From Nitrososphaerota archaeon (GTDB lineage: Archaea; Thermoproteota; Nitrososphaeria; Nitrososphaerales; UBA57): a DNA stretch of 12,903 nt. The DNA lies in NCBI GenBank assembly GCA_022572285.1, contig JACZWF010000020.1, positions 1 to 12,903 on the forward strand, read 5' to 3'. The notes under the pieces were generated by a model. It was not told where the DNA came from, did not search any database, and was given only the letters and a program-made list of their open reading frames with translations. Made by a program: the position numbers and the translations under genes. The stretch's first letter is position 1. The number at the start of each line of letters is the position of its first letter. This document shows positions 1-8,479 of the stretch, in pieces.

Positions 1-506
1 ATGATAAACTCAACGTCATCGATAAAGCCCATTTCAAGCATCGTATCGGCTTCATCAAGGATTACGATTTTGACCCATCCTAGATCAAGAGTCCCGCGCT
101 TGAGGTGATCAATTACCCTTCCCGGAGTGCCGACAACAATATGCACACCACGGTTCAATGCTGCAAATTGAGTGTGTATCGATTGGCCGCCATAGATAGT
201 CAATACCCTTGCACCAATGTATTTGCCGAGACGCTTAATCTCAGCCGTAATCTGCATAGCGAGCTCCCGAGTCGGAGAGAGTACTAACGCTTGTACCTCT
301 CGGTTCTGTGTATTGATCGATTGCAGAAGCGGTAGACCGTATGCTGCAGTTTTTCCAGTTCCCGTTTTTGCCTGACCAATTACATCTGCTCCATCAATGA
401 GAGGGCCGATCGCTCGCTCCTGAACCAGGGTAGGCTTTAGGTAGCCCGCTGAGGCTATCCCGGTTTGGATTTTACTCGCTAACTTGAATCCGCTAAAGTT
501 TTCCAT
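1..506 (-). CDS. DEAD-box RNA helicase, N-terminal part (cut by window edge)
   Basis: ATP-dependent RNA helicase of superfamily 2, which unwinds short RNA duplexes during ribosome assembly, RNA decay or cold adaptation. The frame starts with ATG at 506 and runs off the left edge, giving about 168 residues of the first RecA-like domain. Visible in order: a Q-motif (F7, then PTLVQ at 25-29), Walker A AKTGTGKT (46-53), motif Ia PTRELA (78-83), a GG pair near 106, motif Ib TPGR (127-130) and Walker B DEAD (151-154). The SAT motif and second RecA domain lie outside the window. These motifs make the family certain; which RNA it acts on cannot be read here. A GAGAG stretch lies a few bases before the ATG, so this gene, unlike most neighbours, may have a real leader. 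It is divergent from nothing; pirin lies upstream on the same strand. Confidence 0.95.
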   Translation of the reverse strand, partial: MENFSGFKLASKIQTGIASAGYLKPTLVQERAIGPLIDGADVIGQAKTGTGKTAAYGLPLLQSINTQNREVQALVLSPTRELAMQITAEIKRLGKYIGARVLTIYGGQSIHTQFAALNRGVHIVVGTPGRVIDHLKRGTLDLGWVKIVILDEADTMLEMGFIDDVEFI

Positions 507-540
507 TTTCTCTCTACTACCGCAATGTCGTAGTCAGAGA

Positions 541-607
541 GTTTTTACTCCCCCGGATCTATAAGACTAATTGCAGTAAGTTAATCGCGTTTTACAATCT
601 ATTTAAG
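541..607 (-). promoter_or_regulatory. Candidate promoter region of the helicase gene
   Basis: On the minus strand three AT-rich boxes precede the helicase ATG at 506: CTTAAAT (about 601-607), CTTATAG (about 559-565) and GTAAAAAC (541-548). With the usual archaeal spacing of about 25 bases from box to transcript start, they predict leaders of roughly 70, 27 and 10 bases. I cannot choose between them. A longer leader would suit an RNA helicase controlled after transcription, but that is inference. Confidence 0.35.
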
Positions 608-635
608 CCTGCCTCCAAGAATTTAATATAATCTA

Positions 636-1496
636 CTATTCCTCCTCGAGATTCTTGCGTGCCCTGAGGAAGGTTCCGTCCTCCATCTCCTGGTATGCTT
701 GCATAAGCTCACTATGTCGATTCATTACGATTGGGCCGTGCCAGGAAACTGGCTCTCCGATCGGCTTTCCTGATATTAGAAGAAATCTCATCCCGTCCTC
801 ACCCGATCTTATCTTCACCTTCTCTCCGTCTTCGAACAGAATAACATTCTGCACACCTGTCTCTTTCCCAGGGATGAAGAATCCCTTTCCCTCAAAAATG
901 TACGCGAACACTTTGTAACCCTTCTTAGTTGAATGGATGAATTCCTCTCTAGGATCCATCTTGACATCAAGATACTCGGTATCTACAATTAGATCCTTAG
1001 TTGGGCCTTCCAAACCGTTAAGGGTTCCAGCAATCACTTTCACCCTCACACCTTTAGAAACTTGAACTTCAGGAATCATTCGCTCGGTGACATCTCTATA
1101 GCGAGGTTCGATCATTTTCTTTGCCGAAGGGAGGTTTACCCATAACTGAAAACCCTGCATCATACCATCAATTCGCTTGGGCATTTCTTGGTGTATGATT
1201 CCGCTCCCTGCTGTCATCCACTGGACGTCCCCCGAGTGTATCTTCCCCGTGTTTCCCATGCTATCTCCATGTTCAACCACTCCTTCTATGATGTACGTGA
1301 CCGTCTCTATCCCCCTATGTGGATGCCATGGGAATCCAGCCAAGTAGTCGCGAGGGTTGTTAGATCGGAAGTCGTCCAAGAGAAGGAAAGGATCGAGTTG
1401 GGGAACCTCGGGATGTCCAAAAGCTCTTTTTAGTCTAACTCCAGCCCCTTCGAGGGTAGGCCTACTCTCTAGGATCTTGGTGACTCTTCTATCCAC
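636..1496 (-). CDS. Pirin family cupin protein
   Basis: Pirins are bicupin proteins that bind iron. Some have quercetin 2,3-dioxygenase activity and others act as redox-sensing cofactors, so the biological role here is open. The 286-residue length is normal for the family. The N-terminal cupin keeps all four metal ligands seen in characterised pirins: H58 and H60 in the WHPHRG stretch, H102 and E104 in IIHQEMP. The family opening (RVTKILESRPTLEGAGVRLK) begins at the GTG at 1496. An in-frame stop lies about 27 codons upstream with no ATG between, and a TTTATC box lies about 30 bases before the GTG, so a leaderless GTG start fits. The gene appears to be monocistronic: the helicase downstream has its own candidate promoters. 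Family assignment is firm, enzymatic activity is not. Confidence 0.93.
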   Translation of the reverse strand: MDRRVTKILESRPTLEGAGVRLKRAFGHPEVPQLDPFLLLDDFRSNNPRDYLAGFPWHPHRGIETVTYIIEGVVEHGDSMGNTGKIHSGDVQWMTAGSGIIHQEMPKRIDGMMQGFQLWVNLPSAKKMIEPRYRDVTERMIPEVQVSKGVRVKVIAGTLNGLEGPTKDLIVDTEYLDVKMDPREEFIHSTKKGYKVFAYIFEGKGFFIPGKETGVQNVILFEDGEKVKIRSGEDGMRFLLISGKPIGEPVSWHGPIVMNRHSELMQAYQEMEDGTFLRARKNLEEE

Positions 1497-1741
1497 TTCG
1501 ATAACTCTTCCTTCCCGGAGGATAAATGCTTTCGCCCTACTTATGGGAATTGCACGTCTTTGAAACTTTGTAGAAATTCAAGAGTATTATTGACTCAGCT
1601 CGTTTAGATAATAGACCGTGCACTCTCCATTGTATTCATGTATATGTTTTAGTAATTCAGACATAACCTCTTTTCTTACCGATGGATAAAGAAATACATA
1701 TAATCTGATCCCACTCGTGAATAATATAGATGGAATGATCC

Positions 1742-2413
1742 TTGCCAACGTTGAAGTGGAATAGGAGGTGGTCAAAAGGTCTCAAGGCCGTTCTTGGGTC
1801 TGAATCAAGGCAAAAATACTTTGGAGATCAATGGGGGATTCCAGATTCCGAAACTACTTTTTTTCAACGAATTAACCCTCTAAGAATTACCTCGGAAAAG
1901 CTCGCCCAAGTCGTCGAGACGTACATTGAGCCCTATGTAACGCCGAACAGTGTCGTTCTGGAAATAGGATCCGGTGGTGGGAGATGGACCAAGTATTTCC
2001 TGAATGCGAAGGAAACAACTGTGGTAGAGCTGAACCCGGAATTCTTTACATACCTAAGAGATCGGTTCGACGGATCGGCTTCAAGATTCCGTTTCTACAC
2101 TACGACCGGGTACGAGTTAGATGGAATTCCTACTGAGTCGGTTGATTTCTTATTCACTTTCGGAACGTTTGTGCATATAGAGCCAGAGGGAATTCGATCA
2201 TACATGGCACACATTAAGAGAGTTCTAAAGAAAGGGGCAATTGGTGTCATACACTATTCCAACAAGAAACGGATCCGAGCTAAGCTTAACCCTTCATTCT
2301 CTCGAATGAATCCAAGCATGATGGAATCATTGGTATATCAGAACGGTCTCAAGGTCATTCAGCACGATGCCAAGCTCCTCAACCATAGCAGCATTGTTGT
2401 CCTCCAGAAATGA
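1742..2413 (+). CDS. Class I SAM-dependent methyltransferase
   Basis: A 223-residue protein with the Rossmann-type methyltransferase core. Motif I is VVLEIGSGGGRWT (71-83), an acidic motif II residue is at E96 (VVELNPE), and the post-core stretch VDFLFTFGTFVHIEPEGI (134-151) followed by IKRVLKKGAIGVIHYS matches the strand 4 to strand 5 region of the UbiE/Methyltransf_11 type. No substrate-binding domain is recognisable, so the substrate is unknown. The start is uncertain. The frame is closed by a TGA at 1736-1738, no ATG is available, and TTG at 1742 or 1751 must be used. An AT-rich box (ACATATAATC, about 1696-1705) fits transcription starting near 1725-1732. The AGGAGG inside the gene at about 1763 precedes no usable start codon. 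No partner gene is adjacent. Confidence 0.85.
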   Translation: MPTLKWNRRWSKGLKAVLGSESRQKYFGDQWGIPDSETTFFQRINPLRITSEKLAQVVETYIEPYVTPNSVVLEIGSGGGRWTKYFLNAKETTVVELNPEFFTYLRDRFDGSASRFRFYTTTGYELDGIPTESVDFLFTFGTFVHIEPEGIRSYMAHIKRVLKKGAIGVIHYSNKKRIRAKLNPSFSRMNPSMMESLVYQNGLKVIQHDAKLLNHSSIVVLQK

Positions 2414-2442
2414 CGCTTGAGGGACTAGATTTGAGCGCATTC

Positions 2443-2449
2443 TTTTAAG
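2443..2449 (+). promoter_or_regulatory. TATA box of the cysteine-cluster gene
   Basis: TTTTAAG lies 29 bases before the ATG at 2472. With normal archaeal box-to-start spacing the transcript begins at or a few bases before the ATG. This is one of the clearest leaderless promoters in the window. Confidence 0.6.
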
Positions 2450-2471
2450 CGGTCGTTATTGTGCGTTACCG

Positions 2472-3023
2472 ATGGCTCAATTTCATAATTTGTCAAATCG
2501 CGCACCCTGCATCGGGTGTCATACAAATTGCTGCATGGATTTTGTTGTTTATCTCAATTCGCACGACATTCATAGAATCTCGACGAACCTAAAAGTCCCT
2601 CCCGAATCCTTCATACAATTATATCAACCTGAAGATAAAGACTCAGCCGTCAGGGTGGACGATGGGCTATATGATTTGGCTCTAAAGGATGATAATGGGA
2701 CCTGTAACTTTCTTAAGAGGGAAGACGGACAATTTCGTTGTGGGATCCAATCCTTCAAGCCGGGGATATGTAGAACATACCCTTTTGAGGTTCGTCGAGG
2801 TAAGTTCGTCCAAATCGTGAAGAAAGTATGCCCCGTCGATTGGAGACTTCCAAAATATTTGGAGGAGCAAATGTCATCTATGTATGATAGTCATTATAAA
2901 GAGTGGGATTTCTATCAGGAGCTAGTAGAGGAATGGAATAAAGGCCAAAAGGATCGTTCACTCTCTTCCTTCACGAATTTCGCAAACTCCCGTGTTGAGA
3001 TTTCGTTGCAGAATTCTGCATGA
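2472..3023 (+). CDS. YkgJ-like cysteine-cluster (zinc/iron-binding) protein
   Basis: A 183-residue protein of the YkgJ family, thought to bind zinc or an iron-sulfur centre; its function is not established. The cysteines are placed as in the family: C13, C16, C20 and C21 near the N-terminus, C78 in NGTC, C90 in FRCGI, C100 in the hallmark KPGICRTYPF (96-105), and C120 in VCPVDW. The C-terminal 60 residues are charged and variable. Its own TATA-like box precedes the ATG, with no Shine-Dalgarno sequence. It is convergent with the ABC transporter genes downstream and is probably monocistronic. The family call is strong because both the CxxCxxxCC cluster and the GxCRxYPF motif are intact. I see nothing pointing to a target or partner. 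Confidence 0.88.
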   Translation: MAQFHNLSNRAPCIGCHTNCCMDFVVYLNSHDIHRISTNLKVPPESFIQLYQPEDKDSAVRVDDGLYDLALKDDNGTCNFLKREDGQFRCGIQSFKPGICRTYPFEVRRGKFVQIVKKVCPVDWRLPKYLEEQMSSMYDSHYKEWDFYQELVEEWNKGQKDRSLSSFTNFANSRVEISLQNSA

Positions 3024-3029
3024 TGCCTT

Positions 3030-3100
3030 AACAAACATTGCCAACCAGAATGTGACTCTGGCCATCTGATTCTGATCGAGTCCTGGTACTAGGGTTTGTT
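3030..3100. terminator. Possible shared terminator between convergent genes
   Basis: The 95-base gap between two convergent genes holds an outer inverted repeat, AACAAAC (3030-3036) with GTTTGTT (3094-3100), enclosing an inner one, CCAGA (3045-3049) with TCTGG (3057-3061). There is no long T-run on either strand. The stems are short enough to occur by chance, so this is only a candidate. Confidence 0.2.
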
Positions 3101-3118
3101 GTACTGGGCCGAAAGAGG

Positions 3119-4723
3119 CTAGAGGTCCTCCCTCATAGCAATGGTGTTTCCGGCCTTGTCAAGGATAATGTTCAAGATAATGTAGGTATAAAGAAGGGAC
3201 AGAATCAACATTAGAAAGAGCGGAATTGTTGAACCTGCTCCAAAGAATAAGGCCACCATCTCAGAGCCTGTGACTAGGAGCATAATAGGTGCAATCAGGG
3301 CGAGATTGATTATAGCCTGATAAATGAAGCGCTTGATGTCGACCAGCTCCTGAGTCTGAGTCTCAAGTATATCATCAGTCGTGCTTTGCCCAAATTTGGC
3401 CGCGAAATACATGCTTCCTCCCATCATTAAAGCAGGAATCTGGAGCGCCGCAGGAAATATCAGAATTAGACTCATTTGCGACGAGGTATCGATCGGCTCG
3501 GTAGCTACGAAGAATACCCCGATGACAATGATAATAGGTGCAAGAGAGAGAAGAAGAGGAAATACTCGCGCTCGGAAAATCTCTTTAACGTACCTTTTCA
3601 TGCTTATTGTGGTAGTTTTAAGAATCCACAATCTCTCCTTCTCAATCCACCTCATACCATTTCCCGAACCAAACGACCCGAGGATAAACAGGATGAACAG
3701 AAATGAGATCGGGGATGATTGAAACGAGCCGGAAAGGGAATAGATTATCATGAAACCTGAGAGGAAGAGAACGTTCATCAGCAAAGCTCTTAGTTCTTTC
3801 GTCCTCTTGATTATGATTCTCTCCTTTGTTCCGACAACTGACCAGACAGACCTTCCAATAGGATTCAACTCTGAACGGGAGCTGGTCTGGACAATCTTTT
3901 TACCTATCCTTGGCTGTCGAATTTGTACTAGCTCATAGAAGTGTGTATTAGAAAGGCGAATTCCAAGGATCAAAAGTCCTCCTAACCACAAGAGCAGAAG
4001 TATAAAGTCAAAGAACAAAATTTCCCCGCTTGCCGACCCCGAGACTAGTCCTATGCTTGTCGCTGCTGCCAATCCATTTGGAAGGAATCTAATCAGGCTT
4101 GTTACTGTCTCCGGCGTCCCATTCAATATTGATAGAAATGGGACCAGAGTAACGAAGACCACAAATACAATGAAAACGCTCTTCAGAAGAGAAGCCCTTC
4201 GTCCTATCTTTCCTAACGAAAGTGTAACGTCAGCAGAGAGAAAGAGCCCCATCAGGAAATAGACCAAAGTTACAAGACCTGCTACTGCTGCGATGACCAC
4301 TGAGGTTTCGTAGAATCTTGAAATCCTAAGATAGAGAGCAAACATTGGCGGGAATGCAAAAAGTACGATTGTGAGGGAATTCATTAGAACCTTTGCAATG
4401 AATACATCTCTGGATTTGACGGGTGAAGTAAAAACATAGTCTACGTCTCCACCACTCACGGGGAGACCGCTCCCGTTGAAACCGCTCTGTATCAGGCCAA
4501 TGAGATAGAAACTGAGGATCAGACTCCAAGTTATCACAGTAAGCTCGGTGCCAATTCTGAACCTCCCCGAAAAGGAGAGAAATGTTTCGCTTGCAAATAG
4601 GATAAAGAGGACAAAGAAAATCTCTCCAATGAGTATACTTATGAGAGCGGTTTTGGTGAACCTGCCTTTGATCCAGTACCGAATCAGTACTGGAATTACC
4701 GTCCAGCTAGGCACCTGAGCCAT
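3119..4723 (-). CDS. ABC-2 type transporter membrane subunit
   Basis: A 534-residue integral membrane protein, the permease partner of the ATPase encoded just upstream. Roughly a dozen hydrophobic spans can be seen, among them ones near residues 25-45, 58-80, 112-128 and 143-162, with a large soluble loop in the middle (about 270-310, rich in R, K and E) and a second block of spans after it. This doubled layout, six or so spans on each side of a central loop, is common in large archaeal and bacterial ABC-2 exporters. The substrate cannot be inferred. The ATG at 4723 shares its A with the TAA stop of the ATPase gene (TAATG), so the two are co-transcribed and probably translationally coupled. 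The protein ends in charged residues (AMREDL) 95 bases from the convergent cysteine-cluster gene. Confidence 0.85.
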   Translation of the reverse strand: MAQVPSWTVIPVLIRYWIKGRFTKTALISILIGEIFFVLFILFASETFLSFSGRFRIGTELTVITWSLILSFYLIGLIQSGFNGSGLPVSGGDVDYVFTSPVKSRDVFIAKVLMNSLTIVLFAFPPMFALYLRISRFYETSVVIAAVAGLVTLVYFLMGLFLSADVTLSLGKIGRRASLLKSVFIVFVVFVTLVPFLSILNGTPETVTSLIRFLPNGLAAATSIGLVSGSASGEILFFDFILLLLWLGGLLILGIRLSNTHFYELVQIRQPRIGKKIVQTSSRSELNPIGRSVWSVVGTKERIIIKRTKELRALLMNVLFLSGFMIIYSLSGSFQSSPISFLFILFILGSFGSGNGMRWIEKERLWILKTTTISMKRYVKEIFRARVFPLLLSLAPIIIVIGVFFVATEPIDTSSQMSLILIFPAALQIPALMMGGSMYFAAKFGQSTTDDILETQTQELVDIKRFIYQAIINLALIAPIMLLVTGSEMVALFFGAGSTIPLFLMLILSLLYTYIILNIILDKAGNTIAMREDL

Positions 4724-5466
4724 TAGGCATCTCCTGACTTTTCCGTCAGTCGCAGAAAGATCTCATCCAGATTTGCTTCACTCCCTGCAGCTGCCTTCTT
4801 CCGCAGGGTGTCTATACCTCCGCTAGCTACTATTCTCCCTTTGTCAATAATAGCCAGTCGCGTGCAATAGGATTGGGCTATTTCCATTAGATGGGTGGAA
4901 AGGAGTATTGTTACCCCCTTTCCAGCTTGTGATCCTATCCAATCCCTAACCAGTCTCTGTGTCCTAGGATCGAGGGCTGTCAGTGGCTCATCCAACACCA
5001 AGACTGACGGATCATGTATTGTCGATGCGATCAGTGCGACCTTCTGCTTCATTCCTTTGGATAGGCTACCTATCAGTGAGTTCATTTTCTCGACAAGACT
5101 GAAACTCCTTAGTGATTCATAGATTTGGTTAGTTAGAGAAGTATCATCTACTCCCCTAATTTTTCCTACAAATTGGAGAAATTCCTGAACTGTTAGGCCC
5201 GTGTAAAGAGATGGGTTTTCGGGGAGGTATCCGACAATTTGTTTTGCTGCTTCCGGACTCCGAACAATGTCATGCCCACCTAATCGAACAATTCCATTTG
5301 TCGGTTTTAGCAGACCTACAACGATCTTCAGTAAAGTGCTCTTTCCGGCTCCATTTGGACCCAGGAGACCAAAGACCTCTCCAGACGCACATCTAAACGA
5401 TACGTCATCCAGAGCCACCACATCTCCATATGATTTAGAGAGTCCCTCAACAAATATCTCTGCCAA
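4723..5466 (-). CDS. ABC transporter ATP-binding protein
   Basis: The 247-residue nucleotide-binding subunit that powers the membrane protein encoded next. Walker A is GPNGAGKS (36-43), the Q-loop region reads GYLPENPSLY (79-88) with E in place of the usual Q, the signature is LSKGMKQK (135-142), Walker B is VLVLDE (155-160), the D-loop is ALD (164-166) and the switch histidine is H192 in STHL. LSxGMKQ and the YLPE variant are typical of ATPases that pair with ABC-2 exporters (CcmA/NatA-like group), and the Q-to-E change is common there. The start is TTG at 5466: a TAG closes the frame at 5491-5493 and no ATG or GTG lies between. An ATATAG-containing box about 25-30 bases upstream fits a leaderless transcript. 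It is the first gene of a two-gene operon. Confidence 0.93.
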   Translation of the reverse strand: MAEIFVEGLSKSYGDVVALDDVSFRCASGEVFGLLGPNGAGKSTLLKIVVGLLKPTNGIVRLGGHDIVRSPEAAKQIVGYLPENPSLYTGLTVQEFLQFVGKIRGVDDTSLTNQIYESLRSFSLVEKMNSLIGSLSKGMKQKVALIASTIHDPSVLVLDEPLTALDPRTQRLVRDWIGSQAGKGVTILLSTHLMEIAQSYCTRLAIIDKGRIVASGGIDTLRKKAAAGSEANLDEIFLRLTEKSGDA

Positions 5467-5519
5467 AGAGCTTATTGCCGGGCAACATATCTATATCTCT
5501 GATGGTAGTTGGAGTTAAT

Positions 5520-5679
5520 TAGAAAATATGAGGCGACTTAACTCTCAATTCTACAGGGTATAGAGCCCTTTTTGCGAAAACCTCTGAGAGGTCTCCAGCA
5601 GTGATTATTGCTTCTCCCCGATATGTGCGGGAGGGTGCGGTGTTTCGAAAATGACATCAACGCCTATCGGCATCTGATT
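5520..5679. other. Gap with no gene seen
   Basis: This 160-base stretch separates the 3' end of the GH15 gene from the ABC ATPase gene, both on the minus strand. It holds no convincing frame and no strong hairpin with a T-run. It should contain the ABC operon promoter at its left end. Confidence 0.5.
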
Positions 5680-7491
5680 TCAACCCTTCGAATCTAAAGC
5701 CTTACTTAGATTGAATGCCGCGCTGATTAGTACCATGTGAGTGAAGGCCTGTGGAAAGTTGCCCAGCAGATCTCCAGTCTCCTCATCAACCTGTTCCGAG
5801 AAGAGTCCTAGATTATTGGCATGACTGAGTAGCTTCTCAAAGATCCTGTGGGCCTCGTTGACCCTGCCCGATAGAGTGAGGGCATCGACAAGCCAGAAGC
5901 TGCAGAGCGCAAAGGTACCCTCCTTCCCTTGCAACCCATCATCAGCCTTGTATCGGTAGAGAAGATGGTCGCCAGAAGAAGCTGTGAGTTCTTTTCTAAC
6001 AGCTTTTACTGTCGAAACAAATCTTTCATCGTTAGCGGGGAGGAACTTGACTAGTGGCATTACTAGAATTGAGGCATCCAGAACGTCGGCTCCATAGTAT
6101 TGAACGAATGCCTGCTTGTCTTCATTCCACCCTTTGAGTAGGATCTCATCTCGTACGGCCTCTCTCGTTTGTTTCCATTTCGTTGAGGAATTTGGAACTC
6201 CCATCTCGTCTGCAAGATGGACTCCTCTGTCAAGGGCCAGCCACGACATTACCTTAGAGTATACGTAATGTTTTGCCTCCCCTCGGATCTCCCAGATGCT
6301 ATTATCCGGCCGCGTCCAGTTGCTGTCAACGAAATCGACAAGATCGCGGACAATCTTCCATCTCTCAGAAGTAAGCTCTTCCCCATGAGTGTGGTAGAAA
6401 TAGATCGAATCGAGAACCGGGCCATAGACATCTAGTTGAAATTGATCAAATGCCCCATTCCCTATTCTTACAGGTCGGGATCCCTTGTATCCTTCAAGAT
6501 GACGAAGCTCCCTCTCTGGTAACCCTTGGTCGCCGTTTATGCCGTACATAAGGAGCAGCTCCGATCCGTAATCGGAATATCCTGCTCTCATTAACCAATT
6601 GAAGTATGCATCAGCATCAGACTTGTGTCCGAGAATCCGAAAAGCCCACAATGTAAACGCAGAGTCTCGTAGCCAGCTGAAGCGATAGTCCCAATTCCTA
6701 GAACCACCAATTGTTTCTGGTAGTGAGGTGGTAGGAGCCGCTATCATTGCTCCAGTCTTGTGATAAACTAGTAGCTTCAGGAGAAGACTCGACCTCACAA
6801 CCTGATCTCTCCATCGACCCGTGTAGTATGTCTTTCTAACCCAGTCATACCAGAATTCCTTCGTTAGACTTAGCTTCTCATCTGATGAATACTCTGCGGG
6901 ATTTCTTGGTTCAGTCTCCCCATACGCAAGAATCAGAGATACTGACTCACCCTCAGAAAGTGATACCTCGCCTTGAATTACTCTCTCTTTACGGAGTGGG
7001 ATACTAGTTGATAATGCAAGAACATGTTTTTGATCAGACACGCTACAACCTTTCTCGGATATTGAGATCGTTGTTTCAGACCGTGCATAGTCCAGTTTTG
7101 GATCAAAATGTATCCTAATTGATTCGGATCCCTCTATACAGCTAACCTGACGATGGATCTCTATCGTCTCGACGTGCTCTCCTCCCTCCAAGTAGCTTGG
7201 CATAAAGTCGATCACTTGAGTTCTTCCCCTCGCCGTCTCAAACAGAGTTTTCAGAATATTTGTGTCCTTAAGGTATTCGTGGGATGATTTATACGATGAT
7301 ATCGGAGATATCTGAAACCTCCCTCCTCGATTCTTATCCAGCAAAGCTGCAAAGACGCTCTCCGAATCAAAATCTGGGAGGCAGCACCAATCGATCGATG
7401 CGTCACTCCCGATCAGAGCACATGAGTGCATGTCGCCAATTATGCCATAGTCCGATATCGGCCGATAGTCCCGCGCCGTTAGGTCCATCAT
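5680..7491 (-). CDS. Glycoside hydrolase family 15 enzyme (trehalase or glucoamylase type)
   Basis: A cytoplasmic enzyme that removes glucose from alpha-linked sugars by inversion. Its 603 residues match the family. The N-terminal part (about 1-210) is the beta-sandwich often named the trehalase-like domain, opening with YRPISDYGIIGDMHSCALI and SIDWCCLPDFDSESVF. The C-terminal part is the (alpha/alpha)6 barrel with the hallmark GGSRNWDYRFSWLRDSA (262-278). Likely catalytic residues are present: general acid E401 in SIWEIRGE and general base E566 in LFSEQVDEETGD, followed by GNFPQAFTH. Archaeal members with this two-domain layout include both trehalases (Thermoplasma, Sulfolobus) and glucoamylases, and sequence by eye does not separate them. 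There is no signal peptide. ATG at 7491 (a second ATG follows at once) lies 28 bases from a CTTATTAG box, so the transcript is probably leaderless. Confidence 0.93.
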   Translation of the reverse strand: MMDLTARDYRPISDYGIIGDMHSCALIGSDASIDWCCLPDFDSESVFAALLDKNRGGRFQISPISSYKSSHEYLKDTNILKTLFETARGRTQVIDFMPSYLEGGEHVETIEIHRQVSCIEGSESIRIHFDPKLDYARSETTISISEKGCSVSDQKHVLALSTSIPLRKERVIQGEVSLSEGESVSLILAYGETEPRNPAEYSSDEKLSLTKEFWYDWVRKTYYTGRWRDQVVRSSLLLKLLVYHKTGAMIAAPTTSLPETIGGSRNWDYRFSWLRDSAFTLWAFRILGHKSDADAYFNWLMRAGYSDYGSELLLMYGINGDQGLPERELRHLEGYKGSRPVRIGNGAFDQFQLDVYGPVLDSIYFYHTHGEELTSERWKIVRDLVDFVDSNWTRPDNSIWEIRGEAKHYVYSKVMSWLALDRGVHLADEMGVPNSSTKWKQTREAVRDEILLKGWNEDKQAFVQYYGADVLDASILVMPLVKFLPANDERFVSTVKAVRKELTASSGDHLLYRYKADDGLQGKEGTFALCSFWLVDALTLSGRVNEAHRIFEKLLSHANNLGLFSEQVDEETGDLLGNFPQAFTHMVLISAAFNLSKALDSKG

Positions 7492-7511
7492 TAAGCTCGT
7501 CGAATTACTTT

Positions 7512-7519
7512 CTAATAAG
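7512..7519 (-). promoter_or_regulatory. TATA box of the GH15 gene
   Basis: CTTATTAG on the minus strand begins 28 bases before the ATG at 7491, which predicts a leaderless or nearly leaderless transcript. Confidence 0.55.
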
Positions 7520-7573
7520 TACGAGCCCTTGACATACCCGAATCAGGTAGATGAAAAGTAAACTCCATTGAGA

Positions 7574-7625
7574 GATTTAAATCCGTTACTTGGTGTAAAA
7601 AGGTAGCCTTGAGTACTTTTACTCA
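7574..7625 (+). promoter_or_regulatory. Promoter and possible operator region of the second methyltransferase
   Basis: The divergent spacer contains a perfect 10-base palindrome, GATTTAAATC (7574-7583), which could serve as a TATA box, and an inverted repeat TGAGTA-CTTT-TACTCA (7610-7625) just before the gene. The ACTTTTACT within that repeat could be an alternative TATA box about 35 bases before the GTG start at 7649. A hairpin or operator overlapping the promoter is possible but could be chance. Confidence 0.3.
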
Positions 7626-7648
7626 GAAGCCCCTTCTCTCTTTTCCGG

Positions 7649-8443
7649 GTGGTTAAGTTGAAACCCTCTGAAACCGACCGGATCAAGACTTCGATCCTGA
7701 TCGGAAGTAGAGACGCCTCCAACATGAAGCGTTATTTTCAGAAAGACGGGACCGTTGTAAAGTGGTGGAACCCCGAAGGTATGAAACCGCACAAAAATCC
7801 CCTTTTCCCCCTTCTCCCTTTTTACCGAAAAGAGAAAAAAGATGTCTTAGAAATATGCGCCTCTACCGATGGACCGATTCTAGAGGTAGGGTGCGGGGAC
7901 GGTCGCATATCTTCTCTACTTGCCAAGTATCGAGATGATCCTCTAGTTGGGGTGGACATCTCCCGTGAAATGCTCCGAAAATATGTCGAAAGGGAGGGTA
8001 TCTCAGGATTACAATTAATCCACTGTGATGCCGAGAATCTCCCTTTCAAAGATGACTCCTTCAATGGAATGATCTGCATTCAGACCCTTGTCCATTTGCC
8101 AAATGCCGAAGTGGTCATAGACGAATCTTCCCGGATACTTCGTGACGGTGGAAAGCTTATTTTGGATATTAACACTCCTAATTCTCCACGGGTGCTGAGG
8201 CTCCTTTCTCTAGTACGAAGCCTTTCAGACCGACTCGAATCAGTCCTCAAGCTGATACGGTTGCAGCTACCCTTTACAACGTTGAGAAACAAACTGGGGC
8301 CTGCAATCCTCAGAAATACGAGATTTGTCACGCTTATCCTAGAACGTTATGGGTTCAACGTCAGGCTATACGCGACTTATGGAGGCTCTACTGCCGGTTT
8401 CGCATTATTCGTGGCCACTAACAAAAAGCACTCCCCCCTTTGA
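7649..8443 (+). CDS. UbiE/Methyltransf_11-type SAM-dependent methyltransferase
   Basis: A 264-residue methyltransferase with the complete core: motif I ILEVGCGDGR (77-86), acidic motif II in VGVDIS (100-105), motif III HCDAENLPFKDDSF (125-138), and ILRDGGKLILDIN (163-175) as strand 5. The C-terminal third (about 180-264) is basic and leucine-rich, probably the substrate-binding cap. The substrate is unknown; lipid, quinone and small-molecule methyltransferases all share this core. GTG at 7649 is taken as the start because the promoter-like boxes lie upstream of it. TTG at 7658 and ATG at 7724 (239 residues, still upstream of motif I) remain possible; the first 25 residues are not conserved-looking. 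It is divergent from the GH15 gene, so the two may share control. The gene is unrelated in detail to the methyltransferase at 1742. Confidence 0.9.
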   Translation: MVKLKPSETDRIKTSILIGSRDASNMKRYFQKDGTVVKWWNPEGMKPHKNPLFPLLPFYRKEKKDVLEICASTDGPILEVGCGDGRISSLLAKYRDDPLVGVDISREMLRKYVEREGISGLQLIHCDAENLPFKDDSFNGMICIQTLVHLPNAEVVIDESSRILRDGGKLILDINTPNSPRVLRLLSLVRSLSDRLESVLKLIRLQLPFTTLRNKLGPAILRNTRFVTLILERYGFNVRLYATYGGSTAGFALFVATNKKHSPL

Positions 8444-8479
8444 CAATACTCTCCATCTAGAGTTGTACCAGTGGATAAG

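Noticed and set aside
1587..1775. A 62-codon minus-strand frame before the first methyltransferase gene, with an internal ATG at 1664 and a TTTATC box 26 bases ahead of it.
   Set aside because: It overlaps the methyltransferase start on the opposite strand; the part with a plausible leaderless start is only 25 codons and resembles nothing I know.
3381..3938. Several plus-strand frames of 60-113 codons opposite the ABC membrane subunit gene.
   Set aside because: They are shadows of the strongly hydrophobic minus-strand gene and show no start signal or family features.
4672..4694. An inverted repeat TCCAGTAC-N7-GTACTGGA near the start of the ABC membrane protein gene.
   Set aside because: It is inside a conserved coding stretch, and one or two eight-pair stems with short loops are expected by chance in 13 kb.
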